Below are positions 8,416-17,603 of a stretch of DNA of 64,000 nucleotides, piece by piece (positions within the stretch are counted from its first letter, which is position 1; each line of letters begins with the position of its first letter). The position numbers and the translations under genes were made by a program. Under the pieces are notes generated by a model. The model did no database searches and was not told the DNA's origin. It was given only the letters and a program-made list of their open reading frames with translations. The stretch is from NCBI GenBank assembly GCA_963726775.1, contig CAVSDL010000009.1, positions 248,001 to 312,000 on the forward strand. The letters run 5' to 3'. This stretch comes from CAIWHR01 sp963726775 (GTDB lineage Bacteria; Pseudomonadota; Gammaproteobacteria; Burkholderiales; Casimicrobiaceae).

Positions 8416-9364
8416 CCGTATCGTCGGAACCGGCAGCTACCTGCCGGCGCACGTTCTCACCAACCGCGAACTCGCGTCGCGCGTCGAGACAAGCGACGCG
8501 TGGATCCATTCGCGGACCGGAATACGCGAGCGGCGCATCGCGGCACCCGACGAGCAGACCAGCGATCTCGCGGAGCACGCGGCGCGCCGCGCGCTTGCCG
8601 CCGCAGGCATCGCACCGGCCGACGTCGACCTGATTGTCGTCGCCACGACCACGCCGGACATGGTGTTCCCGTCCACGGCGTGCATCCTCCAGGACAAGCT
8701 CGGCACGACGGGCGGGCCGGCATTCGACGTGCAGGCGGTGTGCAGCGGCTTCGTCTACGCGCTGGCCCTCGCGGACCGGATGGTTGCGACAGGCGGGGCG
8801 CGCAACGCGCTGGTCGTCGGCGCCGAGATCTATTCGCGGATCATCGACTGGAGTGACCGCGGCACGTGCGTGCTTTTCGGCGACGGCGCCGGCGCGGCCG
8901 TGCTGGTCCCCTCGCGCATCTCCGGCATCCTCTCGACGCATTTGCACGCGGACGGCAGCCATCGAAACATTCTCTGCGTGCCGGGTTCGCTCGCTGATGG
9001 CCGCGTCACGGGCTCGCCGTTCGTCCACATGGAAGGCGGCGCGGTATTCCGGTTCGCAGTCCGCGTGCTGGCCGAGGTGGCGCACGAAGCGCTCGCCGCG
9101 AATGGCGTCACCGCCGAGGCCATCGACTGGCTGATTCCGCATCAGGCCAACATCCGCATCATCGACGCGACCGCGAAAAAGCTCGGCGTGCCGATGGACA
9201 AGGTGGTGACCACCGTCGAGCGTCACGCCAACACGTCGGCCGCGTCGATTCCGCTGGCGCTCGACGAAGCCGTTCGCGACGGACGCATCACCGCAGGCCG
9301 GCGCGTGATGCTGCTCGGAGTCGGCGGCGGATTCACCTGGGGCTCGGTATATCTCGATTGGTAG
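8408..9364 (+). CDS. fabH: beta-ketoacyl-ACP synthase III FabH
   Basis: FabH starts fatty acid synthesis by condensing acetyl-CoA with malonyl-ACP. The 318-residue product begins MHSRIVGTGSYLPAH. All three catalytic residues are visible: the cysteine in FDVQAVCSGF (about residue 115), the histidine in IPHQANIRI (about 245) and the asparagine in HANTSAASIP (about 275). The start ATG 8408 lies inside the end of plsX. The gene is intact, unlike the later genes of this operon, and fabD begins four bases after its stop. Confidence 0.96.
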   Translation: MHSRIVGTGSYLPAHVLTNRELASRVETSDAWIHSRTGIRERRIAAPDEQTSDLAEHAARRALAAAGIAPADVDLIVVATTTPDMVFPSTACILQDKLGTTGGPAFDVQAVCSGFVYALALADRMVATGGARNALVVGAEIYSRIIDWSDRGTCVLFGDGAGAAVLVPSRISGILSTHLHADGSHRNILCVPGSLADGRVTGSPFVHMEGGAVFRFAVRVLAEVAHEALAANGVTAEAIDWLIPHQANIRIIDATAKKLGVPMDKVVTTVERHANTSAASIPLALDEAVRDGRITAGRRVMLLGVGGGFTWGSVYLDW

Positions 9365-9368
9365 AGCG

Positions 9369-10314
9369 ATGAGCATTGCATTCGTGTTTCCGGGGCAGGG
9401 ATCGCAATCGATCGGGATGATGGCCGGATTCGATGATCATCCGGCCGTGCGCGCGACGTTTGCCGAGGCTTCCGAGGTGCTCGGCGAAGACCTGTGGGCG
9501 CTCGTGACCGACGGCCCCGAGACCGATCTCAATCAGACCGTCAATACACAGCCCGTGATGCTGACCGCAGGCGTCGCGGTCTGGCGCGCCTGGCAGGCCG
9601 CCGGTGGCGCGACACCGGATATCGTCGCGGGCCACAGCCTGGGTGAATACACGGCGCTGGTCGCCGCGGGCGCGCTCGCGTTTCGCGACGCAGTGCCGCT
9701 CGTGCGCTTTCGTGCGCAGGCGATGCAGGAGGCAGTCCCGACCGGTGTGGGCGCCATGGCGGCGATCCTCGGACTCGATGCGCAGAGCGTCGCCGCCGCG
9801 TGCGCCGAGGCGGTGGCGCACCCCAACGAGAGTCAGGTGGTCGAGCCGGTCAACTTCAACACGCCGGAGCAGATCGTCGTCGCAGGCCATCGCGAAGCGG
9901 TTGAGCGAGCGATGGCCGCGGCCACCGCGAAGGGCGCGAAGCGTGCCGTGCTGCTGCCGGTATCCGCGCCGTTCCACAGTTCGCTGATGAAGCCCGCCGG
10001 CGCGCGCCTTGCCGCGAAGCTTGCGGGCATCGCGGTCGCGGCACCGGCGATACCCGTGCTGCACAATGTCGATGCGCAGGAGAAGACCACCTCCGACGCC
10101 ATTCGCGCGGCACTTGCAAGTCAGGCGGCGAGCCCGGTGCGCTGGGTCCAGACGATAGAGGCGTTCGCGGCGCGCGGCGTCACGCATGTCGTCGAGTGCG
10201 GACCCGGCCGGGTGCTGACCGGCATGAACCGGCGTATCGACCGCAGTCTGAAGGGCTTCGCCCTCGACGCGAGCGCCGACATTGACGTCAGTCAAGTCGG
10301 CGCTCGCCACCTGA
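9369..10314 (+). CDS. fabD: malonyl-CoA:ACP transacylase FabD, frame lost just before the stop
   Basis: FabD loads malonate from malonyl-CoA onto ACP. The family start FVFPGQGSQSIGMM and the catalytic-serine motif GHSLGEYTAL (about residues 90-99) are present, as are the conserved HSSLMKPA and GPGRVLTGMNRRI segments. The literal frame runs on into fabG to 10652 with non-protein-like sequence. One extra base near 10285-10298 explains this: in the neighbouring frame the protein ends ...SALAT at TGA 10312-10314, about 315 residues, the normal FabD length, just 24 bases ahead of fabG. The end coordinate assumes that correction. Confidence 0.88.
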
Positions 10315-10338
10315 CCCGCTGGCAACCCGGGAGAACGC

Positions 10339-11092
10339 ATGGCTACTGCGGCATTGAACGGACAGATCGCTCTCGTGACCGGCGCGACGCGCGGCATCGG
10401 CGAGGCCATCGCCGCGGCGCTGGCGGCTGCCGGCGCGACGGTGATCGGCACCGCGACCACCGACGACGGCGCGGCGAAGATCGCGGCGGCGCTCGGCGCG
10501 CACCGGCAACGCCGGCACCGGCATCCGCCTCGACGTCAGCGACGGCGCCGCGATCGACGCCGCGCTGGCGGATATCGATGCGCGATTCGGCGCGATCACC
10601 ATCCTCGTCAACAACGCCGGCATCACCCGCGACAACCTGCTGCTGCGGATGAAGGATGACGAGTGGGACGCGATCATGGCCACCAACTTCAAGCCTGCGT
10701 ACCGGCTGGCGAAGGCCGTGCTGCGCGGCATGATGAAGGCGCGGCACGGCCGGATCATCCAGATCGGCTCGGTCGTGGGCACGAGCGGCAATGCGGGACA
10801 GGCGAACTATGCCGCGGCCAAGGCAGCGCTGATCGGTTTCACCAAATCGCTCGCGCAGGAAGTCGGCAGCCGCAACATCACCGTCAATTGCGTTGCCCCG
10901 GGATTCATCGACACCGACATGACGAAGACATTGCCCGAAGCGCAGCGCGAAAGGCTGCTGGAGCGGATTCCGCTGGGACGGCTGGGATCCGCGGAGGACA
11001 TCGCGCACGCCGTCGCGTTCCTGGCGTCGCCGCAGGCCGGGTACATCACCGGCGCGACGCTGCACGTCAACGGTGGAATGTACATGGCATGA
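10339..11092 (+). CDS. fabG: 3-oxoacyl-ACP reductase FabG, one frameshift
   Basis: FabG is the NADPH-dependent short-chain dehydrogenase that reduces beta-ketoacyl-ACP. ATG 10339 follows GGGAG. The first 57 or so residues include the cofactor loop TGATRGIGEAIAAAL. The frame then moves by one base near 10500 and the rest follows in frame: the NNAGITRDN motif, the catalytic serine region IQIGSVVGTSGNAG, the YxxxK pair in NYAAAKAALIGF and the typical end TLHVNGGMYMA. Rejoined it is about 250 residues, normal for FabG. The gene is normally essential, so a consensus error is far more likely than a real break. Confidence 0.9.
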
Positions 11093-11147
11093 CGCCTGGC
11101 AGCCTTGCGCCCGTTCCAGCAAAGGCCGGGAGGCGGCGCCGCGGTTC

Positions 11148-11156
11148 TGGTAAAAT
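11148..11156 (+). promoter_or_regulatory. possible extended -10 promoter of acpP
   Basis: TGGTAAAAT matches an extended -10 element (TGn followed by TAAAAT) about 43 bases ahead of the acpP start. No clear -35 is seen. Separate extra transcription of acpP within the fab cluster is usual, because ACP is made in large amounts. Confidence 0.35.
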
Positions 11157-11198
11157 CGCCGGGTTTTGATTGAACATCCCCGTTTCGGGAGGAGACGC

Positions 11199-11438
11199 AT
11201 GGAAAACGTAGAACAAAGGGTCAAGAAGATCGTCGCCGAGCAGCTTGGCGTCGCCGAAGCCGAAATCAAGAACGAATCGTCGTTCGTCGACGACCTGGGC
11301 GCCGATTCGCTCGACACCGTCGAGCTCGTGATGGCGCTCGAAGAGGAGTTCGAGACCGAAATTCCCGACGAAGAGGCGGAGAAGATCACGACCGTCCAGC
11401 AGGCGATCGACTACATCGGGGCGCACGACAAGAAGTAA
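11199..11438 (+). CDS. acpP: acyl carrier protein
   Basis: The 79-residue acidic protein carries growing acyl chains on a phosphopantetheine arm attached to the serine of GADSLDTVEL (about residue 37). Helices and length match standard AcpP, and the C-terminus is lysine-tipped (GAHDKK). ATG 11199 follows GGGAGGAG at ideal spacing. The preceding in-frame ATG at 11166 has no ribosome-binding sequence and is rejected. It lies between fabG and fabF in the usual order. It is intact although its neighbours on both sides carry frame changes. Confidence 0.97.
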   Translation: MENVEQRVKKIVAEQLGVAEAEIKNESSFVDDLGADSLDTVELVMALEEEFETEIPDEEAEKITTVQQAIDYIGAHDKK

Positions 11439-11589
11439 GCCTCCGCGGAGGGCGCGTCGGGTGCGGCGTCTCGCCCGGCGCCGCGGGCTGCCGCAGCGCG
11501 CGTCGCGCCGCGGCGACCGCGCATTCTCCGAGGCGTTCGCGGGATTCGCGACGCCTCTCGATCTCGCCAGACATCTCACTCCAATTGAC

Positions 11590-12831
<1,242 letters not shown>

Positions 12832-12887
12832 CCATCGACGCGGCACGCCGGCGCGCGATCGCCAACACCTCCCAGACCGCAACTTCC

Positions 12888-14140
12888 ATGGCACTGATCG
12901 TCCAGAAATACGGCGGCACGTCGGTCGGCAGCACCGACCGGATCCGCAACGTCGCTCGCCGCGTCGCGCGCTTTCATCGCGAGGGCCACCAGATCGTCGT
13001 CGTCGTCTCGGCGATGAGCGGCGAGACCAACCGGCTTGCTGGCGCTGGCGAAGGAGCTGTCGCCGAATCCCGATCCGCGCGAGCTCGACGTGGTCGCGGC
13101 GACGGGCGAGCAGGTGACCATCGGCCTGCTGGCAATCGCGCTTGCAGGAGATGGGGCTCAAGGCCCGGAGCTACACCGGCGGCCAGGTGCGCGTGCTGAC
13201 CGACAATGCCTACACCAAGGCGCGCATCCTGGCGATCGACGAGGGCAAGATGCGCGCCGACCTCGGCCGCGGGCACCATCGTCATCGTGGCCGGCTTCCA
13301 GGGCGTGGACACCGACGGCAACATCACGACGCTTGGGGCGCGGCGGATCGGACACCTCGGGCGTCGCGCTCGCGGCGGCGCTTACCGCGGACGAATGCCA
13401 GATCTACACCGACGTCGACGGCGTCTACACGACCGACCCGCGCATCGTGCCCGAGGCGCGCCGCCTCGACACAATCACGTTCGAGGAAATGCTGGAAATG
13501 GCGAGCCTGGGCTCGAAGGTTCTGCAGATCCGTTCGGTCGAGTTCGCCGGAAAGTACAAGGTGAAACTTGCGCGTGCTGTCGTCGTTCGAGGACCCGGAG
13601 TCGACGTCGCCGGGCACGCTGATCACGTTCGAGGAAGATGAAAACATGGAACAGGCGATCATTTCCGGCATCGCGTTCGCGCGCGACGAAGCCAAGATTT
13701 CGGTGATGGGCGTCGAGGACCGGCCAGGGATCGCCTATAGCATCCTGGGTCCGATCGCAGCCGCCAACATCGACGTGGACATGATCGTGCAGAACATCGG
13801 CGCGTCCGGGCATACCGACTTTTCGTTCACGGTGAACCGAACCGAGTACCAGAAGGCTCTCGACGTCCTGGCACGCGAGCGCAGCAAGACGTTCAAGGCG
13901 CGCGAGATCATCGGCGACAACAAGATCTGCAAAGTGTCGGTGGTCGGCATCGGGATGCGCTCGCACACCGGCATCGCGAGCCGGATGTTCAAGACGCTGG
14001 CCGACGAGGCGATCAACATTCAGATGATCTCGACCTCCGAAATCAAGATCTCGGTCGTGATCGACGAAAAGTACCTCGAGCTCGCGGTGCGCGTGCTGCA
14101 CCGCGCCTTCGAGCTCGACAAGGCGCCGGAAGTCGCGTAA
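12888..14140 (+). CDS. lysC: aspartokinase LysC, five frameshifts in the first half
   Basis: Aspartokinase phosphorylates aspartate, the entry step to lysine, threonine and methionine. From ATG 12888 the N-terminus MALIVQKYGGTSVGS is the classic kinase signature. Five +1 changes follow, near 13037, 13151, 13270, 13336 and 13571. Three of them turn CTGC into CTTGC and the other two add a G. In the corrected frame the order is right: ELDVVAATGEQVTIGLL, the RGGSDTSGVALAAAL catalytic loop, DVDGVYTTDPR, and two ACT domains at the C-terminus (VEDRPGIAY and VVGIGMRSHTG). The total is about 415 residues. The tRNA-Ser gene directly downstream is typical of lysC in this class. Direct adjacency of fabF and lysC is less usual there, and the join lies inside the error-rich stretch. 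Confidence 0.88.
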
Positions 14141-14177
14141 CACGCCGGTTTTTCCGACGCTTTTCGTGGCCGCGCGT

Positions 14178-14207
14178 TTGACGTAGCGTATGCGCGACCG
14201 GTACAAT
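14178..14207 (+). promoter_or_regulatory. promoter of tRNA-Ser
   Basis: TTGACG (14178-14183) and TACAAT (14202-14207) are separated by 18 bases and end 13 bases ahead of the tRNA. Both boxes differ from consensus by one base. Confidence 0.65.
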
Positions 14208-14220
14208 CAAACGCTTTCCC

Positions 14221-14313
14221 GGAGACGTGGCCGAGTGGTCGAAGGCACTCCCCTGCTAAGGGAGCATGCGCTCAAAAAGTGCATCCAGGGTTCGAATCCC
14301 TGCGTCTCCGCCA
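14221..14313 (+). tRNA. tRNA-Ser (anticodon GCT)
   Basis: The 93-base gene folds as a class II tRNA. The acceptor stem GGAGACG pairs with CGTCTCC, followed by the discriminator G and an encoded CCA. The anticodon loop reads CTGCTAA with anticodon GCT. A long variable arm of the serine type (about 14267-14284) is followed by the T arm GGTTCGAATCC. It decodes AGC/AGU. Confidence 0.97.
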
Positions 14314-14320
14314 GAACAAA

Positions 14321-14338
14321 CGGCCCCACCCGGGGCCG
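14321..14338 (+). terminator. hairpin downstream of tRNA-Ser, possible terminator
   Basis: CGGCCCC and GGGGCCG form a seven-pair GC stem with a four-base loop, eight bases after the tRNA. The following sequence (CATTGTTCT) is only mildly T-rich, so termination may be weak. Confidence 0.4.
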
Positions 14339-14776
14339 CATTGTTCTGATGGGGATGCCGGGTGAGACCCTGTGGTTCGACAAGCCGCGCGGCGCGGTCT
14401 TCGGTCCCCGATAGCGACATCGGCAACAGCGTGGGTTTCGCTTCGCCAGATTCAGCGAGAGCGGCAATAGAGTTCGGCGTCAATCGCGCCATTATCCAAT
14501 GGGTGACGCAATGCTCACGCTTGGTGGGACCCGCTCCGAACAGAAATCCATGTCGATAACTCTTACATTTGCGATCTTCGGAAAGTGAATGCGATTGTTT
14601 TTGTTGGATAATTTTGCGGGTGCGAAACGTGCTTACCCAAATATATCGCGCTGGAACGCAGGCTCCCGGCGCAATTTGTGCAAGCGCTTAGTCTCGAGCG
14701 CAACTTTCGCCTGGACCTGTCTGCTGGATGGACGAATTTGCGAACCGGGTTATCGTCCCGGATGTCGGAGGGAAAA
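14339..14776 (+). other. AT-richer spacer between tRNA-Ser and the first PEP-CTERM gene
   Basis: No convincing gene is present. The stretch from about 14540 to 14680 is clearly poorer in G+C than the surroundings (for example TGTTTTTGTTGGATAATTTT near 14595), which marks the edge of an accessory segment and may hold the promoter of the exported-protein gene that follows. No integrase or tRNA 3'-end duplication was found. Confidence 0.4.
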
Positions 14777-15382
14777 GTGAACGACATGTTCGCGCGTGCG
14801 ACTGCGTTGGCAATTTGTCTCGTGGCCTTGCCACCGACGGCATCCGGTACCACGATTGTGGACACCGGTGACCCGCCGGCGACTTTAGGAGGATTCCTCT
14901 TCAGCGGAGACCATTGGCGTGCGGACGAGTTTTCTACGGGTCCCGTGGTCGTCACCAGCGTGGAAGGATGGATCGCCAATTTCGGGGGCAATCAGACCTT
15001 CACCGTGGCGTTGTATTCAGACGGGGGCGATGTCCCGGGCACACTCCTGTTTTCGGAACAGGTAACGACGCCTCCCACGATGTCGGTGGGATGGCGGGGC
15101 GCTTCCGGGCTCAGCTGGCAACTCGTCGGCGGCGACTATTGGGCCGCCTTTGAGGTGCGACCTGGAGACAACATGTTCGGAGCCTTTCCGGATCCGGCGC
15201 CGATTCGCCTGAACGAGGCGTTCAGCCAGGGCGCGGGACTCGGATGGTCAAATACCTGGCCCACGATCTCAACCATCGGCGTCCGCATCAACGGCACACT
15301 GCTTGACGTACCCGAACCGTCAACGCTCGCCCTTATCGCTCTTGGAGTGGCCGGCCTTGGATTCTCGCGTCGCAGGGAGTAA
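14777..15382 (+). CDS. PEP-CTERM sorting-domain exported protein
   Basis: The product is an exported protein of about 201 residues. It has a signal peptide (ALAICLVALPPTASG), a beta-rich body with no recognised enzymatic motif, and the complete C-terminal sorting signal: VPEPSTLALIALG, a hydrophobic segment and the basic end SRRRE. PEP-CTERM proteins are processed by an exosortase and are typical of species that make exopolysaccharide. No exosortase is in this window. GTG 14777 is preferred because GGAGGG lies just ahead. ATG 14786 is the alternative. Confidence 0.8.
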   Translation: MNDMFARATALAICLVALPPTASGTTIVDTGDPPATLGGFLFSGDHWRADEFSTGPVVVTSVEGWIANFGGNQTFTVALYSDGGDVPGTLLFSEQVTTPPTMSVGWRGASGLSWQLVGGDYWAAFEVRPGDNMFGAFPDPAPIRLNEAFSQGAGLGWSNTWPTISTIGVRINGTLLDVPEPSTLALIALGVAGLGFSRRRE

Positions 15383-15531
15383 CGGGCCAGGAGCCAAAGC
15401 GGACCACGCTCCGGCGGGACTCGTCGCTTCGCGAATCGGGCAGATTCGCCCTACGCCTCATTTGACACCATCGTCTTCCCGCGCGCCGACTCCTTGCGAG
15501 CAGGGCCCGATGGCACGCCGTGGGGCCGGAC

Positions 15532-15540
15532 TGTTATAAT
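15532..15540 (+). promoter_or_regulatory. extended -10 promoter of tRNA-Arg
   Basis: A perfect TATAAT (15535-15540) is preceded by TG at 15532-15533, an extended -10 element, and ends ten bases ahead of the tRNA gene. The -35 (TGGCAC near 15511) is poor. Confidence 0.55.
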
Positions 15541-15550
15541 TCCCGGCTTC

Positions 15551-15627
15551 GCGCCCGTAGCTCAGATGGATAGAGTACCTGGCTACGAACCAGGGGGTCG
15601 TGGGTTCGAATCCTGCCGGGCGCGCCA
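15551..15627 (+). tRNA. tRNA-Arg (anticodon ACG)
   Basis: The 77-base gene has the acceptor stem GCGCCCG/CGGGCGC, discriminator G and encoded CCA. The anticodon stem CCTGG/CCAGG encloses loop CTACGAA with anticodon ACG, read as ICG after deamination. The T arm is GGGTTCGAATCC. No duplicated 3' end suggesting an integrated element was found nearby. Confidence 0.97.
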
Positions 15628-15635
15628 GTAACATC

Positions 15636-15668
15636 AAGGAGTTAGGTCGACGGCCTAACTCCTTTTTT
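15636..15668 (+). terminator. strong rho-independent terminator after tRNA-Arg
   Basis: AAGGAGTTAGG pairs with CCTAACTCCTT across a seven-base loop and runs into six T residues. It begins eight bases after the tRNA's CCA and is the clearest terminator in the window. Confidence 0.9.
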
Positions 15669-15932
15669 CTTGGAAATTAGCTTACCGGGGACCCGCCAGG
15701 GGACCCCGGCAGCTGTGCTTGGAATTCGCTGCCCCCAGTCGATGGCGCGCCGGAACGTCCGGCCTAGGCTGGCACGCGAAGGAAGCGGCGGCGTGAAAGC
15801 ATCAATCCAAAAGGTATGGGAGCATCGGCGTGACCGTTGGGAACCGACGGTGGCCTCATTCCGGGGTGCGAACAGCCGTCCATACGAGGCTGAGTTCATG
15901 TGTGGTCCACCCATTTGTCTCAAGGAGGTCCC

Positions 15933-16052
15933 ATGAACGCGGCACTCGGACCGGCGCCCGACCCACATGCCTGCTCCCTGTGCCCCGCGTTGCGGCCTTG
16001 GGGGTCCGGGTGGGCGGCACGCTGTGCATGCCGCCATTGTCGGGTCGCATGA
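15933..16052 (+). CDS. possible small cysteine-rich ORF (39 codons)
   Basis: A perfect AAGGAGGT stands five bases ahead of ATG 15933. It opens a 39-residue frame with five cysteines, grouped as CSLC near the middle and CACRHC near the end, which could bind a metal. Nothing homologous is recognised and composition alone does not prove coding. It is listed because the ribosome-binding sequence is unusually good in a 600-base stretch (15669-16279) that otherwise contains no believable gene. Confidence 0.25.
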   Translation: MNAALGPAPDPHACSLCPALRPWGSGWAARCACRHCRVA

Positions 16053-16279
16053 TCGCCCTGCTCTCCTGGCTGGTCGAACCGATCGCCGCAACTCCTCCCG
16101 CCTGTCGAAGTTTCTTACATCCGCATTGGCGCGTGACGAGTCCGCAGTCTTAACCTGTTGAATTGATGCGCATCGAATCGTGCGTACGGGACTTGCTTTA
16201 CGTATTTCCGCTGCACGACGCAAGTCCGATGTCGATCGGCCGCGCGTCATCGCAGGTTTCCTATTGGCCAGGAGATGGC

Positions 16280-16993
16280 ATGACCAAGTTCAACAAACTG
16301 ATCGCCGGGACAACCATTCTCGGCATTTTGGGAGGTGGTATCGGCAGCGCTCAGGCCGCGTTACTTCTCGACGAGGGCTTCGACACTTTCCTTCCCGTGG
16401 GCTGGAGCCAGACCAACAACAGCGACCCGCTGGGGACCACCGGGTGGTTCGCCGGCAACACGGGCGTCTTCGCCGCGCAGGCCGGCGCTGTCGACTCCTA
16501 CGCGGCGGCGAACTTCCTGAATGTGGACTTTGGCGGCGAGATCAGCAACTGGTTGCTGACGCCCGAGCTCACGTTGAGCGACGGAAGCGTGTTCAGCTTC
16601 TTCACGCGGACCGAGACGGGTTCTGCGTTCCCCGATCGTTTGGAAGTGCGGGCCAGTACCAATGGGAGTAGCAGCAACGTAGGCACGACGGCGACATCCG
16701 TCGGCGACTTCACGAACCTGCTGCTTACGATCAATCCCTCGCTCGCGATCGGCGGCTATCCGGAAGACTGGACGCAATACGTCGTGACGCTCTCCGGCGT
16801 TGGCGCCGGCACGCAGGGTCAGCTGGCGTTCCGTTACTTCGTCACTGACACCTTCGACAATGCCAATTACATCGGCATCGACACCGTCGCGCTCGAATCC
16901 GGCGCCAGCGTGCCCGAGCCGTCGACGCTTCTTGTCGTCATGTTGGGCCTGGCCGTTCTCGGCGGGCACTTGCGTCGCGAAGTTGCGCGGTAA
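16280..16993 (+). CDS. PEP-CTERM exported protein with choice-of-anchor-like beta domain
   Basis: The 237-residue exported protein starts MTKFNKLIAGTTILGILGGG with signal cleavage near AQAA. The body resembles the choice-of-anchor J beta-sandwich seen in surface proteins (ALLLDEGFDTFLPVGW, then SNWLLTPELTLSDG). It ends with the sorting signal VPEPSTLLVVMLGLAV and a basic tail HLRREVAR. ATG 16280 follows AGGAGATGG; the longer open frame upstream lacks a signal peptide. It is separate in sequence from the PEP-CTERM protein at 14.8 kb apart from the sorting signal. Its function is unknown, probably surface or matrix-associated. Confidence 0.8.
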   Translation: MTKFNKLIAGTTILGILGGGIGSAQAALLLDEGFDTFLPVGWSQTNNSDPLGTTGWFAGNTGVFAAQAGAVDSYAAANFLNVDFGGEISNWLLTPELTLSDGSVFSFFTRTETGSAFPDRLEVRASTNGSSSNVGTTATSVGDFTNLLLTINPSLAIGGYPEDWTQYVVTLSGVGAGTQGQLAFRYFVTDTFDNANYIGIDTVALESGASVPEPSTLLVVMLGLAVLGGHLRREVAR

Positions 16994-16997
16994 TGAT

Positions 16998-17030
16998 GGT
17001 TGCGCGCATCGCTGGAAGTGGCGCGCAACC
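16998..17030 (+). terminator. perfect hairpin after the PEP-CTERM gene
   Basis: GGTTGCGCGC (16998-17007) is exactly inverted at 17021-17030 (GCGCGCAACC) around a 13-base loop, immediately after the stop at 16993. There is no T-run, so it is either a weak terminator or an mRNA 3'-protecting element. Confidence 0.45.
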
Positions 17031-17066
17031 GATTGGCCCACCACCGTACCCACCAGGAGGTGCCGA

Positions 17067-17603
17067 ATGCGAAACGAACTGATGTACCCTATCGGCCGCC
17101 ATCGCCGCTTGCTGTCGATTGCCACGATCATCGCCTTGCTCGGTGCCGGCGTTGCCGGCGCAGTGGACACGGCGCCTGTCGTCACTCCTCAGAAAACCTC
17201 GATGACCTTTCCCCACGTGCGCGTGGTGAATACACCGGAGCTCGCGGCGCCGTCCGCGACGACGACGGGACAGTTGGGCCTCCGCGCGTACATCGATCCT
17301 GCAACGGGCGAGCTGCGCCCACCCACGCAAGAGGACCTGTTGACGGAAAGCCTGGAGGCGCAGCAGGCGGCAGCGCTGAATCCGCCTGCGGGGGGGATAG
17401 CGCTGCGTTATCACGCGGAGACCGGCGCGATAGGCTTTCACGTCGGGGATTCGCAAATGGTCTTTGCAGTCGTCCAGAAACAGGAAAGCGGCGAGCTCAC
17501 CGAATTCTGCGTCGTCGGGCCCGAGCAGGCGACGAAATTGCTGAATCTCAAGGCGCCGTCGCTGAGCGCGCTGCAACGCAAAGGAGACCGCAGTGACCGC
17601 TAA
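17067..17603 (+). CDS. small secreted protein of unknown function, upstream partner of the metalloprotease
   Basis: The product is 178 residues from ATG 17067 (AGGAGG ahead). A signal peptide (LLSIATIIALLGAGVAGA) ends near residue 33. The mature part is hydrophilic, with no recognised domain. Its stop overlaps the protease start by eleven bases in a different frame, so the pair is translationally coupled. That suggests an accessory, inhibitor or chaperone role for the protease. This is inference from position only. Confidence 0.65.
   Translation: MRNELMYPIGRHRRLLSIATIIALLGAGVAGAVDTAPVVTPQKTSMTFPHVRVVNTPELAAPSATTTGQLGLRAYIDPATGELRPPTQEDLLTESLEAQQAAALNPPAGGIALRYHAETGAIGFHVGDSQMVFAVVQKQESGELTEFCVVGPEQATKLLNLKAPSLSALQRKGDRSDR

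Noticed and set aside
15669..15930. Integrase remnant or attachment site next to tRNA-Arg
   Set aside because: No integrase motif in any frame and no repeat of the tRNA 3' end was found within the next few kilobases.
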